The notes: generated by a model from the sequence alone, not told the origin. A stretch of DNA of 64,000 bases from Porphyromonas gulae DSM 15663 (GCF_000378065.1 NZ_KB899154.1:17827-81826); one strand, 5' to 3'. Shown: positions 9,010 to 18,000, counted from the stretch's first letter. A program made the numbers and translations.

Positions 9010-9528
9010 ATGGTGACTGATACACAAGACAATGAGCCTATCGTTTTCGGAGAGCATAATGTCCACGCCGAAAACCTTTCCATAGGCCGTCTTGTCACAT
9101 ACTTTCCGTGGACAGAATACTTCAATGCGTTAGGCATGGCAGGGGCCTACCCGGCTCTGCTTTACACAGATGAAAAAGCCGATGCCTTGTATGAAGCCGT
9201 ATCGTCGCTTTTAGGCGAGTGGATCGTATCGGGAGATCCGTGGATCGACCTCTCTTTGGTTTTTCACGATGTGGAGGGAGGGCAGCCCGAAGGCGATTTG
9301 GAGGTCGTGCTCTCCTCTCATCTAAGCGATGAAGACATTATGCCTGTAGCGTCCCTTTCTTTGTATGATATGGGATACTACCTCTTGGAGGCAGCCGCTG
9401 CATGGATAGCTGATCAAGAGGCATACGGGATGCAAACGGTGATCGAGCGAAAAGACATCAGCCGCAGACCCTCGGAGGAAGGTCTACGGCTGATGGGGCA
9501 CTGGGTCTTGAGAGCAATCGAAAGTTAG
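9010..9528 (+). CDS. Hypothetical protein, part resembles MetH activation domain
   Basis: A 172-residue soluble protein, not firmly recognised. Residues about 33-60 (WTEYFNALGMAGAYPALL and a following helix) line up with the start of the MetH reactivation domain, where the usual text is WTPFF...W.L.G.YP.IL. A later helix-rich segment near residue 120 is reminiscent of the ALADRLAEAFAE helix of that domain. The AdoMet-binding RPAPGYPACPxH motif is absent, so it could be a degenerate or partial relative rather than a working activator. It starts 90 nt after the transporter, and its end overlaps the convergent CDF gene by 4 nt. Confidence 0.6.
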   Translation: MVTDTQDNEPIVFGEHNVHAENLSIGRLVTYFPWTEYFNALGMAGAYPALLYTDEKADALYEAVSSLLGEWIVSGDPWIDLSLVFHDVEGGQPEGDLEVVLSSHLSDEDIMPVASLSLYDMGYYLLEAAAAWIADQEAYGMQTVIERKDISRRPSEEGLRLMGHWVLRAIES

Positions 9529-10505
9529 CAGCCCTCCATTCCGCAAGAGCAACCCTCGGGATCCAATTCTATCGTAGCATGCCGTATTCCGTGGGCACTG
9601 CACTTCTCCCGTACCGATTCTTTCATATCGAATACTGCTTGGGGCGAACTGAAATCGTCCGGGCAGTACACAACGTGAATCGTCATCACGTGCGACTCTC
9701 CGTCGAGTGTCCACAGGTGGATGTCGTGAACGCTACGTATATGCGGCAGAGAGAGTATGTCCGTTTTTAATCCTTCTAAGTCTATCCCGTCGGGCACACC
9801 TTGCAGCATGACTTTGAAGGTCTCGCGCAGATTGCCGTACACATTGTATAGAATCCACGCTGTGATACATAGAGAAAGTATCGGGTCGAGGATCGGGGCA
9901 TTGACAAAGAGCATAACGATACTGACTACAAGGACAGCCGCCCATCCGAGCACATCCTCCATAAGGTGCAGCATCACGGCGCGCTCATTGAGCGAAGAGC
10001 TTCCTTTCAGCCTGAATGCGGCCAAACCATTGACAGCGAGTCCGAATATGGCCAGCACAAGCATTCCTCCCGCCTTGGGTTCTCCCGGTACGCTAAGACG
10101 TTCGATGGCAGCGATAATGACAAAAACGGATCCTACCAGAAGAATAAGCGAAATGAGCAAAGCTCCAAGTAGGGAGAAACGTTTGTATCCATAGCTGAAT
10201 GAGGTGTCGCGCCCCTTTTCAGACAGCTTCTGTAGTCGCCAGGCAACACCGAGGGAAATGGAATCGCCGAAATCGTGCAAAGCATCCGACAGGATGGCCA
10301 CACTGCCGGTGAAAATACCACCGACCAATTCTACAATAGCAAAGAAGAGATTCATGGCGAAAGCAAAAAGCAAATTGCTTCCACTGCCGCCATGGTGGTG
10401 ATGGAGATGATGATGGTGTCCGTGGTGATGATGCTCTTGATGGTGATGAGCATCATGTTGGTGCTCCGAGCAGCAAGTGTGAGTGTGAGATTGTCTTGTT
10501 TCCAT
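9525..10505 (-). CDS. Cation diffusion facilitator (zinc-type) efflux protein
   Basis: A 326-residue protein of the CDF family. The first 40 residues are extremely His-rich, with runs of four or more His, and probably bind or sense Zn2+. Six membrane helices follow, with the helix II metal site SDALHDFGDS and helix V HLMEDVLGW, which supply the HD..D / H..ED residues of ZitB/CzcD-type zinc exporters. A cytoplasmic C-terminal domain (about residues 235-326) ends with the Cys-rich tail GCSCGMEGC. It exports Zn2+ (or Co2+/Cd2+) by proton antiport. It stands alone between a convergent gene and a MITE-like repeat. Confidence 0.92.
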   Translation of the reverse strand: METRQSHTHTCCSEHQHDAHHHQEHHHHGHHHHLHHHHGGSGSNLLFAFAMNLFFAIVELVGGIFTGSVAILSDALHDFGDSISLGVAWRLQKLSEKGRDTSFSYGYKRFSLLGALLISLILLVGSVFVIIAAIERLSVPGEPKAGGMLVLAIFGLAVNGLAAFRLKGSSSLNERAVMLHLMEDVLGWAAVLVVSIVMLFVNAPILDPILSLCITAWILYNVYGNLRETFKVMLQGVPDGIDLEGLKTDILSLPHIRSVHDIHLWTLDGESHVMTIHVVYCPDDFSSPQAVFDMKESVREKCSAHGIRHATIELDPEGCSCGMEGC

Positions 10506-10545
10506 AGATTTGTCTCCTACACGTTTGATCTGATGTTTTTGTTTT

Positions 10546-10662
10546 GACGGTGTGTCATAATGTCCAAATTACGGCGTTGCTTGCGATATTCGGCTTGTAC
10601 TTTACACATTCTTACCCATCTAAAGGGGTGGGTTGTACCCAAAAAGAATTTTGACACAGCCC
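10546..10662. repeat. MITE-like repeat, copy 1
   Basis: About 117 bp beginning GACGGTGTGTCATAATG and ending AATTTTGACACAGCCC. The ends form an imperfect inverted repeat (GGTGTGTCA against TGACACAGCC). The interior is similar to the element at 38087-38231, sharing caaattac, tgcttgcga, attc and a gaattttgacacagccc end. There is no coding capacity. It occupies part of the 456-nt gap between the CDF and psd genes. Confidence 0.6.
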
Positions 10663-10873
10663 ATCTTTATTGCAAAGGTGATCATTTTGTTGACATTTTT
10701 ACCATATATTTCCGCACTTTCACAAAGTGCCGATTCCTCAAATAAAATTTACTATTGGAAAATACATCTTCCATTTCTCAATCTGTCGTGCTGGGCTGTA
10801 ATCTTAAAAGATTTTTCAGCATTCTCTCAATACGGAGCATAATCAAACGGCTCTGGAAGAAGAGAAAAAACGC

Positions 10874-10881
10874 TACTTTTG
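10874..10881 (+). promoter_or_regulatory. -7 promoter element of psd-pssA
   Basis: TACTTTTG. Transcription would begin near 10887, which rules out translation starts further upstream in the same frame and supports the ATG at 10962 for psd. Confidence 0.5.
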
Positions 10882-10961
10882 TATCAATGGAGACCGCGGA
10901 AGAAGCGTATCATTCCTGCGTACAATCCTACAAGATTCATTTCAACTATGATGAGAACGAC

Positions 10962-11627
10962 ATGAAGGTTCATAAAGAAAGTACCGGCCTTTTAGTATCC
11001 ATGGCAACCCTCTTCACAGGGATATGCTTGAGCCTGTTTTATTTCCTTGGGACTTCTTTTGTATCCTATTTGGTAATGATCATTGCCATTTTCCTCTATC
11101 TGCTTACGATCAACTTTTTTCGTTGCCCTAAGAGACACAGCCCCTTTGCCGATGACGATCGTGCCGTTGTGGCACCTGCCGATGGCAAGATTGTAGCCAT
11201 CGAAGAAGTATCCGAAAACGAAATACTCCATGAACGCTGTATTCAGGTATCGATTTTTATGTCGGTTTTCAACGTTCATGCCAATTGGTTCCCCTGCAAA
11301 GGCAAGGTTACGCACGTATCCCACAAGAACGGTCATTTTATCGCAGCCTACCTTCCTAAAAGCAGCACCGACAACGAGCGTTCGGCTATCGTTATCAAAA
11401 CGGAAAGAGGGGCTCGCATACTGGCGCGACAGATTGCAGGGGCCTTGGCTCGCCGTATCGTTACCTATGCAGAGGTGGGGGATATATGCTCCATAGATGC
11501 CCATATGGGTTTTATCAAGTTTGGCTCACGAGTAGATGTTTACTTGCCCCTCGGTTCTCAGGTAGAGGTTAAGATGGACCAGAAGACTGTCGGCAATCAA
11601 ACGCTAATAGCCCGACTGCCCGAGTAG
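10962..11627 (+). CDS. psd: Phosphatidylserine decarboxylase (short, archaeal-type)
   Basis: A 221-residue protein from the ATG at 10962. Two N-terminal membrane helices (about residues 10-55) precede the decarboxylase domain. APADGKI and the HANWFPCKG stretch are conserved, and the self-cleavage site is the Gly-Ser of IKFGSRVDVYLP near residue 185. It converts phosphatidylserine to phosphatidylethanolamine; the Ser becomes the pyruvoyl cofactor after autoprocessing. The frame is open back to 10755, but the promoter at 10874 and the family length (about 220-230) favour this start. The pssA start follows the psd stop with one nucleotide between them, so both enzymes of the pathway are in one operon. 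Confidence 0.9.
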   Translation: MKVHKESTGLLVSMATLFTGICLSLFYFLGTSFVSYLVMIIAIFLYLLTINFFRCPKRHSPFADDDRAVVAPADGKIVAIEEVSENEILHERCIQVSIFMSVFNVHANWFPCKGKVTHVSHKNGHFIAAYLPKSSTDNERSAIVIKTERGARILARQIAGALARRIVTYAEVGDICSIDAHMGFIKFGSRVDVYLPLGSQVEVKMDQKTVGNQTLIARLPE

Positions 11628-11628
11628 C

Positions 11629-12339
11629 ATGAATATCCATCGACATATTCCCAATGCGATTACTTGCCTCAATCTGCTTGCAGGTTGTGGGGCTATAATA
11701 GCAGCCGTTCAGTACCACAATCTCGCTGTGGCTGCCGGATTCATTATTTTGGCTGCCGTATTCGACTTCTTCGATGGGATGGCAGCCCGGATTCTCAATG
11801 CGAAGTCATCGATTGGAGCGGATCTGGATTCATTGGCTGATGTGGTGAGCTTCGGCGTGGCTCCTGCCATGTGTTTGTATGAAGCTTTGGAGGCTGTAGT
11901 GGAGCCTTCGTATCGCTTTGCCACCTATGGCGTATTCCTTTTGGCTGCATTTGCCGCCTTGCGTTTGGCCAAATTCAACAACGACACGCGTCAGACTACC
12001 TCCTTTATCGGCCTGCCGGTTCCGGCCAATGCTCTTTTTTGGATCGCATACATAGACCTCTTTTCTTTAGATAGCAGTCCGATCATCACGGGATTGCCCT
12101 TGCTTGTGCTCACGCTTGCGCTCGTTTTCCTCTTTTCTTATCTGATGGTAAGCGAGCTGCCCATGCTTGCGCTGAAGATTCGATCGCTGGCGTGGCGTGG
12201 CAATGAATGGCGATATATACTGGTCATTGCTTCGGCTCTGTCCGTAGCAGTCTGGGGAATAGGTGGATTTTCGCCCGCTATCGTACTTTATCTGCTGATG
12301 GCTATCGCAACAAAGCGTATCGACCGCGAACGGAAGTGA
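11629..12339 (+). CDS. pssA: CDP-diacylglycerol-serine O-phosphatidyltransferase
   Basis: A 236-residue inner-membrane enzyme with about eight helices. The CDP-alcohol phosphotransferase signature D-G-x2-A-R-x8-G-x3-D-x3-D is present at about residues 46-70 (DGMAARILNAKSSIGADLDS). It condenses CDP-diacylglycerol with L-serine to give phosphatidylserine, the substrate of the Psd encoded immediately upstream. It begins 2 nt after the psd stop codon. The family assignment is firm; serine as the alcohol acceptor is supported by the neighbour. Confidence 0.93.
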   Translation: MNIHRHIPNAITCLNLLAGCGAIIAAVQYHNLAVAAGFIILAAVFDFFDGMAARILNAKSSIGADLDSLADVVSFGVAPAMCLYEALEAVVEPSYRFATYGVFLLAAFAALRLAKFNNDTRQTTSFIGLPVPANALFWIAYIDLFSLDSSPIITGLPLLVLTLALVFLFSYLMVSELPMLALKIRSLAWRGNEWRYILVIASALSVAVWGIGGFSPAIVLYLLMAIATKRIDRERK

Positions 12340-12406
12340 TCCAGAAGCCATGTATTCTCTCATTGCCTTGCTATAGGCACAATAACAAAAAAAGCATGAT
12401 CATAAT

Positions 12407-12652
12407 ATGGAACTAATAGGCACTTTCTTCCTTGTCCTCTTTATCTACTGGGTAATCCGATTTCTGATGAAGATGTTCGCCATTCGTCAGATGTTTTTCG
12501 ATCAGAAGAAGAACTCTTCACGGCAAGGAACGCAAACCACAAAAACGCCTTCACCGGGTGAAAAAGTCGAACTCGACGAACTGGAAAAACGAAGATTTGA
12601 CAAAGACCAAGGAGAATACGTGGACTTCGAAGACATAAAGGACAAGGGCTGA
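12407..12652 (+). CDS. DUF4834 family small membrane protein
   Basis: An 81-residue protein with one N-terminal membrane helix (about residues 3-22) and a charged cytoplasmic tail ending VDFEDIKDKG. It matches the Bacteroidota-specific DUF4834 family of unknown function. It follows pssA by 67 nt and is probably the last gene of the psd-pssA transcript, ahead of a strong terminator. Confidence 0.8.
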   Translation: MELIGTFFLVLFIYWVIRFLMKMFAIRQMFFDQKKNSSRQGTQTTKTPSPGEKVELDELEKRRFDKDQGEYVDFEDIKDKG

Positions 12653-12740
12653 TACATAAACCGGATGGATCCATATACTCAGCTGGTTCGGATCTTTTGC
12701 TCCGATCTCCCATTGTTTGATAGCAGATCCGGCAAAGAAT

Positions 12741-12780
12741 AAAGAGGGCGTGCCAATTCTTCATCTTGGCACGCCCTTTA
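12741..12780. terminator. Intrinsic terminator between DUF4834 gene and ackA
   Basis: A perfect 11-bp stem GGGCGTGCCAA / TTGGCACGCCC with a 9-nt loop and flanking A and T runs on the two sides. It can serve both convergent transcripts. Confidence 0.88.
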
Positions 12781-12846
12781 CTATATTGGGGTTTGAGGCT
12801 CTCGAAACGAACTGTTATGCCCCATTTCAGTGTCAGATCGGTCTTT

Positions 12847-14046
12847 TTATTTGCTGAGGATTGTCATGGTGTCGGAGGCAATCATATATTCTTCGTCGGT
12901 GGGAACCACGATCACGGTTACCTTACTTTCTGGCTTGCTGATTACCATTTCTTTTCCACGCATACCATCATTCACCTTCGGGTCGAAGACAATACCCATA
13001 AATTCCATATCGGAACAAACCTTCTCACGTGTAGAATATTGATTTTCACCCACTCCACCGGTGAATACAAGCACATCGACTCCACCCATGGCAGCTGCAT
13101 AAGCTCCCACATATTTTTTGATCCGATAATCGTACATGGTCATGGCCAGAATAGCTCTTTCGTCGCCATTCTTAATACCATCTTCGATCTCACGCATGTC
13201 CGAAGAAATGCCACTTACGCCGAGCACACCACTCTTCTTATTGATCAGTTCAGAGATTCCTGCAGCATCCAGACCTTCTGCTTCCATCAAGAAAGTAAGA
13301 ACACCGGGGTCGACATCTCCACTGCGGGTACCCATCATAAGTCCTTCTACGGGTGTCATCCCCAGTGATACATCCAGAGCCCTGCCATTTTTGATGGCAG
13401 CGATGGAAGCACCATTGCCGATATGCGCCGTGATAATACGAGTTTTGTTGTAGTCCAGACCCAAAATCTCACAAGCACGGGCACTGACATAGCGATGGCT
13501 GGTGCCGTGGAATCCATAGCGACGTACACCATGCTTGTTGCACATATCGTATGGCAAGGCATATCGGTACACATGTTCGGGCATGGTCTGGAAGAAAGCC
13601 GTATCGAATACACCGACCTGACGGATACCGGGGAGCAGCTTTTCGATGGCTACCACGCCTTTGAGGTTAGCAGGATTGTGAAGCGGAGCCAAGGGAATAC
13701 ATTCCTCTACTTTGGCAATTACTTCCGGTGTGATCTCCACACTGTTGCTGAACTTCTCTCCTCCATGAACGAGACGGTGGCCTACAGCATCGATTTCTTC
13801 GTAGCTCTTGATGCATCCATATTTCTCATCTTTGAGTACGGAGAGAATGAACTCCACGGCTATTGTATGCTCGGGCATGTCTTTCTCCAGCACTACCTTC
13901 TCGCCATTGGGCATGGTTAGTTTGAGAAACGAGCCGGGAAGACCCAATTTTTCTACTCCGCCCTGAGCCAATACGTCGCCCTTGGGCATTTCGAGTAGCT
14001 TATATTTGACGGATGAACTACCACAGTTCAATACCAATACTTTCAT
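12847..14046 (-). CDS. ackA: Acetate kinase
   Basis: A 399-residue cytoplasmic enzyme of the acetokinase family. It opens with MKVLVLNCGSSSVKYKLLE, the phosphate-binding NCGSSS motif. It also has GHRLVHGGE, the FDTAFFQTMP active-site segment, the HxGNGAS motif and the late GGVGENQ motif. It interconverts acetyl phosphate + ADP and acetate + ATP. Length and all motifs are normal. It lies 46 nt downstream of pta in the same direction, the usual pta-ackA pair, giving substrate-level ATP from the acetyl-CoA made in amino-acid fermentation. Confidence 0.97.
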   Translation of the reverse strand: MKVLVLNCGSSSVKYKLLEMPKGDVLAQGGVEKLGLPGSFLKLTMPNGEKVVLEKDMPEHTIAVEFILSVLKDEKYGCIKSYEEIDAVGHRLVHGGEKFSNSVEITPEVIAKVEECIPLAPLHNPANLKGVVAIEKLLPGIRQVGVFDTAFFQTMPEHVYRYALPYDMCNKHGVRRYGFHGTSHRYVSARACEILGLDYNKTRIITAHIGNGASIAAIKNGRALDVSLGMTPVEGLMMGTRSGDVDPGVLTFLMEAEGLDAAGISELINKKSGVLGVSGISSDMREIEDGIKNGDERAILAMTMYDYRIKKYVGAYAAAMGGVDVLVFTGGVGENQYSTREKVCSDMEFMGIVFDPKVNDGMRGKEMVISKPESKVTVIVVPTDEEYMIASDTMTILSK

Positions 14047-14092
14047 ATCGTTTAGTTGATTTTTAGGGGTTTGATAGGGTTAGTTTTCTCTA

Positions 14093-15103
14093 TTATTGTT
14101 CTTTGGCTGCGATAGCTTGGTTAGCCGTGATGGCAACCATCCTGTATATATCCTCGACCGAGCAGCCGCGACTCAAATCGTTTACAGGAGCAGCCATTCC
14201 TTGCAGGATAGGCCCTACGGCTTCTGCATGTCCAAGACGCTCTACAAGTTTGTATGCGATGTTGCCGACTTCAAGCGTCGGGAATACAAGTACATTGGCC
14301 TTTCCTGCCACATTGCTTCCGGGAGCTTTGAGTATTGCCACTCTTTCTACCAAAGCGGCATCGGCTTGCATTTCGCCGTCGATCATCAAATCAGGTGCCA
14401 TTTCTTGAGCTTTACGAGTAGCTTCTACGACCTTGTCTGTCATTTCATGCTTTGCACTGCCTTTCGTAGAGAAGCTCAACATGGCTACACGGGGCTCAAT
14501 GTCAGCAATAGCCTTTGCCGTGCGAGCTGTAGCTACAGCGATCTGTGCCAGCTCGTCCGATGTCGGATTGGGGATAACCGCACAGTCTGCCACGAGCAAG
14601 AGTCCGTCTTTGCCGTATTCTTTGGCTTTGGTGAAGAGTAAGAAAGTACCGCTCACGCTACTCATGCCCGGAGCTGTCTTGATGACTTGAAGGGCCGGAC
14701 GAAGTACATCGCCGGTAGTATTCTGTGCACCGGCAATCAGTCCGTCGGCATCTCCGCTCTTTACAATGAGACAACCCAGATAAAGAGGGTTTTCTACGAG
14801 TTCGGCCGCCTTTTCGGGAGTCAGCCCTTTCTTTTGACGGATTTGCAGCAGAAGATCTGTGTATTGTTGTTTCTTGGGGTGGTTATTGGGATCGATGATC
14901 ACAGCCTGGTCCAAGTTTTTCAAACCGAGTTCTGTCACTTTGGCTTTCACCTTGTCGACATTGCCGATCAGAATGATGTTTACAACTTTGTCGGCCATGA
15001 GGCGGTCGGCAGCTTCCAATGTACGAGGTTCCAACCCTTCGGGCAGAACGATCCGTTGCTTGTTCTCTTGAGCACGCTTAATAACGTCTTGAATGAGATC
15101 CAT
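14093..15103 (-). CDS. pta: Phosphate acetyltransferase
   Basis: A 336-residue cytoplasmic enzyme, the short PTA_PTB form without the N-terminal regulatory domain of E. coli Pta. Typical segments include ADGLIAGAQNTTGDVLRPALQ and the C-terminal GPILQGMAAPVNDLSRGC. It converts acetyl-CoA and phosphate to acetyl phosphate, which ackA then uses. It is the first gene of the pta-ackA operon, with a promoter at about 15178-15185 giving a leader of about 70 nt. Confidence 0.97.
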   Translation of the reverse strand: MDLIQDVIKRAQENKQRIVLPEGLEPRTLEAADRLMADKVVNIILIGNVDKVKAKVTELGLKNLDQAVIIDPNNHPKKQQYTDLLLQIRQKKGLTPEKAAELVENPLYLGCLIVKSGDADGLIAGAQNTTGDVLRPALQVIKTAPGMSSVSGTFLLFTKAKEYGKDGLLLVADCAVIPNPTSDELAQIAVATARTAKAIADIEPRVAMLSFSTKGSAKHEMTDKVVEATRKAQEMAPDLMIDGEMQADAALVERVAILKAPGSNVAGKANVLVFPTLEVGNIAYKLVERLGHAEAVGPILQGMAAPVNDLSRGCSVEDIYRMVAITANQAIAAKEQ

Positions 15104-15177
15104 GGATAATACCTTATTATGTTATAGTTATTGTTTGAAAAGAAAGACGAACAGAAATGACGCCTTATTTGCGGTCG

Positions 15178-15185
15178 CAAAGATA
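15178..15185 (-). promoter_or_regulatory. -7 promoter element of pta-ackA
   Basis: TATCTTTG on the minus strand, about 75 nt before the pta ATG; the T-rich stretch preceding it contains a TGTTTTT that may serve as the -33 region. Confidence 0.5.
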
Positions 15186-15301
15186 GTTAAAAACACGGGT
15201 AATAAGAGAGATACGCTCAAAATAATTTGAAATGGACGCACCACAAAAATAAGGCTGCGATTCCATTTTCTCTTTTGTGTTTATATCTCTTTTCTACAGT
15301 C

Positions 15302-16147
15302 TTATTTGACTCGTGCGGATAGCGGGTGGCGCAGTCCCTCAGCTGACTTCAGATAGACTTCGGCAGCCCCGATTTTCAACTCCATTCTGATACGCACCGG
15401 TATTCTATTGGCATCGTTCGTGAACCATACGGTAATAGCTTTTTGAGGCTTCTTGAATGTTTCAGGTTCATTTATAAGCATAGATACCCGATGAGTTCGG
15501 TAGCTGATGCCTTGTTTAGTCTTCTGTACGTCAGCCCCTTCGTATTGAAAGAAACAGTCGATTCCCTTTTTGCCGGCAAAGATTTTTGTCTTTATAATCT
15601 CTTTGGAAGCACTCGACCAGTCAATCGATCGAAGGTAAAGTATGGCACCTATCATATCAAGAGAAGTTTGATCGACAAATTCGATCGTGTCTATCCTTGC
15701 CTCTCCGTTGCGGAATCGTGTGGTATGTATACGATTGCGTCCCTCTTGCCGAGAGAAATGAATGAGATCTATCGTATAATCTCCTCCCTCCATTACGTGT
15801 TTCTGACCATTCATGATACGCATGTCTTGATCAAGATTACAGTCGAGAGTATCCCTCATACTAAAGATAGCATCGAAGAAAGGAGCCGTCCTGAAAAGCA
15901 AACGGGATCGATATCCTTTGTCCGCCTTTTTGAACGAAAGCGAAGCGTCACCGGCACGAGGCATCAGTGCCCCCCATTTATAGTAGACCGTATAGTCGAG
16001 TCGCTCGCCGGACTGAACAAAATCATTGACAATAGGCTGCTGGGCTTGTAACAGTATAGCAGTACCGCTTATATATAAAATCGTAAGGATATGGACTATT
16101 CGGTTGGATAGCCATTGTTTCCGACTTACATTTTCTTTTGCCTTCAT
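15302..16147 (-). CDS. DUF3108 domain protein, probably exported
   Basis: A 281-residue protein with an N-terminal signal-like helix (about residues 12-32, ending near AQQP) and a beta-rich body. The GERLDYTVYYKWGALMPRAGDASLSF segment and later IPVRIRMELKIGAAEVYLKS are typical of DUF3108 proteins. These are predicted periplasmic or outer-membrane-associated; the function is not established. It is a single gene with its own promoter at 16191-16198, downstream of the TlpA-like gene on the same strand but separated by a terminator. Confidence 0.8.
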   Translation of the reverse strand: MKAKENVSRKQWLSNRIVHILTILYISGTAILLQAQQPIVNDFVQSGERLDYTVYYKWGALMPRAGDASLSFKKADKGYRSRLLFRTAPFFDAIFSMRDTLDCNLDQDMRIMNGQKHVMEGGDYTIDLIHFSRQEGRNRIHTTRFRNGEARIDTIEFVDQTSLDMIGAILYLRSIDWSSASKEIIKTKIFAGKKGIDCFFQYEGADVQKTKQGISYRTHRVSMLINEPETFKKPQKAITVWFTNDANRIPVRIRMELKIGAAEVYLKSAEGLRHPLSARVK

Positions 16148-16190
16148 TTCTTCCCTTCTTCTTTTTTATGCAGGCTTTTTTTCAACGCCC

Positions 16191-16198
16191 CAAATATA
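16191..16198 (-). promoter_or_regulatory. -7 promoter element of the DUF3108 gene
   Basis: TATATTTG on the minus strand, about 43 nt before the ATG at 16147. Confidence 0.5.
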
Positions 16199-16214
16199 GG
16201 CAATAAGCTATTTA

Positions 16215-16254
16215 GTAAAAATAAAAGGAGGAAGCCTGCGCAAGGCCTCCTCCT
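16215..16254 (-). terminator. Intrinsic terminator of the TlpA-like gene
   Basis: AGGAGGAGGCC / GGCTTCCTCCT on the minus strand with a short GC loop, followed by TTTTATTTTTA. It lies 38 nt past the TlpA-like stop. Confidence 0.75.
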
Positions 16255-16291
16255 AAAATCGTTTCGGTCTTCCGAGTCTAAATACCCGATG

Positions 16292-17383
16292 TTATTTATA
16301 GATTTCGCTCAACTTTTCGATGAGCTTTTCGCCACGAAGATCGCGCTCTACAATGGTGCCGTCAGGACCGAACAGGATAACTTGAGGAATCCCTTGTATG
16401 CCATACATATCCGTTGCAACATTCTTGCTGTCGAAAAGCTGAGGCCAAACTACGTTGAGGGCTTCTTTGGCTTTGAGGTGATCTTCCATTTTGTCCCAAA
16501 CCACCACTCCGATTACTTGCAGACCTTTAGCTCCAAACTTAGCATTAGCTTCAGCTATATAAGGGATCTCGCGACGGCAAGGACCGCACCATGAGGCCCA
16601 GAAGTCTACCACAGCATAGTTGCCTTGTCCCACATATTTGAATAGTTCCACCTCGTTGCCCTCGGCATCTGTGCCGGTGAAGTTTTTAGCCATTTTGCCG
16701 GGCTGCGTGTCAGCCAAGTTGTCAATCATAGCAAGCAGACGCACGATGTTCGGATGTGCCAAAACAATAGGGCCGGCTTTTTTACGTGCCTCTGCAATAG
16801 CATTGGAATTAGAGCTTTCACCACGGAGAATATTCTGGAAGAGACGTATTCCAAGAGCATCGTTCGTATGCGATTCGTACAGATCGGCTGTGATTTTGTT
16901 TTTCTCTCCTAACATAGCTGTGTATTCTTTCTCGAGCAATGCCTGAGTTTCCTCGGCCGGACGAAGCGTATCAGCTTGAATCTCTTCCATCTTCATCCTG
17001 AAATTATCTTCCAACTCGTTAAGTTTAGCGGAATACTCAAAATTCTTATCGTTCAGCGGAGTACCCTTTGCTGCAAATTCTCCGACTTTAGCCGATATTT
17101 TGCCATCCTCCAAGATGAAGATAATCGGAGCTACGTTCTGTTCGGGAGAAGCCGTCACGATATAAGCCAGTTTAGCTGTGTCGATATGCTCTCCGGTGAA
17201 TGTAAATGCACCGTTCCGGATCGTCGTGCTATCCAGTTTGTTGTCTTGAGACAGCTGGATATAAACCATCTTTCCATCCAGGTTCAGCGTACTATCCACT
17301 GTACCGGTGATGGTATAACCTTTCTGTTGACAGGATGTAAGACCTGCAAGCAGCACTACGGCTGCGAATAACAATTTTTTCAT
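16292..17383 (-). CDS. TlpA-like thioredoxin-fold lipoprotein (DUF4369 + AhpC/TSA)
   Basis: A 363-residue lipoprotein with signal peptide and lipobox LLAGLTSC, Cys near residue 18. An N-terminal DUF4369 domain (about residues 25-115) precedes a helical linker and a C-terminal thioredoxin-fold domain (about residues 225-363) with the redox motif WCGPC. The fold and motif imply a periplasmic thiol-disulfide oxidoreductase, probably reducing or exchanging disulfides of exported proteins. It is monocistronic, with a promoter at 17422 and a terminator at 16.2 kb. Proteins of this layout are numerous in Bacteroidota and their individual substrates are unknown. Confidence 0.92.
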   Translation of the reverse strand: MKKLLFAAVVLLAGLTSCQQKGYTITGTVDSTLNLDGKMVYIQLSQDNKLDSTTIRNGAFTFTGEHIDTAKLAYIVTASPEQNVAPIIFILEDGKISAKVGEFAAKGTPLNDKNFEYSAKLNELEDNFRMKMEEIQADTLRPAEETQALLEKEYTAMLGEKNKITADLYESHTNDALGIRLFQNILRGESSNSNAIAEARKKAGPIVLAHPNIVRLLAMIDNLADTQPGKMAKNFTGTDAEGNEVELFKYVGQGNYAVVDFWASWCGPCRREIPYIAEANAKFGAKGLQVIGVVVWDKMEDHLKAKEALNVVWPQLFDSKNVATDMYGIQGIPQVILFGPDGTIVERDLRGEKLIEKLSEIYK

Positions 17384-17421
17384 ACGTTATCGTTTTTGAA
17401 TTGGTGGATTATTTCTACCGG

Positions 17422-17429
17422 CAAAAGTA
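17422..17429 (-). promoter_or_regulatory. -7 promoter element of the TlpA-like gene
   Basis: TACTTTTG on the minus strand, about 40 nt before the ATG at 17383. Confidence 0.5.
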
Positions 17430-17603
17430 AGTATTTTGGTCTTTATAGCCCCCTTCCTTAGAATCGATAAAAACGGATTCTATTCCGAAGGATTTTGAAA
17501 ATGTTCTTCAAAAATCGGATAATGATCCCAATGCTATCCCTGTGATTGTCCCAAAAATAAAGCCTATCTAAATAATAAACTATTCTTTTTAAAAGAATTT
17601 ATT

Positions 17604-17611
17604 TACTTTTG
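17604..17611 (+). promoter_or_regulatory. -7 promoter element of the 82-residue protein gene
   Basis: TACTTTTG, 33 nt before the ATG at 17644. Confidence 0.55.
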
Positions 17612-17643
17612 TATAGCGAACAATTCATTTAGAAATATAGACT

Positions 17644-17892
17644 ATGGAAAAAAAGCGTGGAAAAAGGGCTGAAACGCCTGAACAAAAGAAGCAAAAAGCT
17701 TCCATGGGTTTTTACTTTAAGAGTACAAAACCTGCCGAAAGAATGGCTCAGCTTGATACAGCGATCGCTCGCTATGAAAATTACTTGGCCAACTGCCGAA
17801 TAGCTAAAGATAATATCGCTGTTACATCTGTAGCGGATCAGATTAAAATGCTGACCAAAGAACAAAAAGAAGAGTTGAAAAAATTCCTCTAA
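17644..17892 (+). CDS. Small basic hypothetical protein
   Basis: An 82-residue soluble protein, not recognised. A lysine-rich N-terminus (residues 1-20) is followed by a predicted helical hairpin (about residues 30-82) rich in Ala, Lys and Glu. It has no signal peptide, no Cys pair and no catalytic motif. A well-placed promoter and a downstream terminator make it a real single-gene unit. The basic tail plus helices would suit a nucleic-acid- or ribosome-associated protein, but that is only a guess. Confidence 0.7.
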   Translation: MEKKRGKRAETPEQKKQKASMGFYFKSTKPAERMAQLDTAIARYENYLANCRIAKDNIAVTSVADQIKMLTKEQKEELKKFL

Positions 17893-17962
17893 ACATCTTT
17901 TCCTTATTCCGTTCTCACCTGCTGATAGCACATGAATCGGAATAGGGTTATCTCAATAAGCG

Positions 17963-18000
17963 AGGCTGTCCGAGTGTAAAACTTCGGCAGCCTTTCTTTT
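17963..18000 (+). terminator. Terminator of the 82-residue protein gene
   Basis: AGGCTGTCCGAGT pairs imperfectly with AACTTCGGCAGCCT, followed by ttctttttc. Confidence 0.65.
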
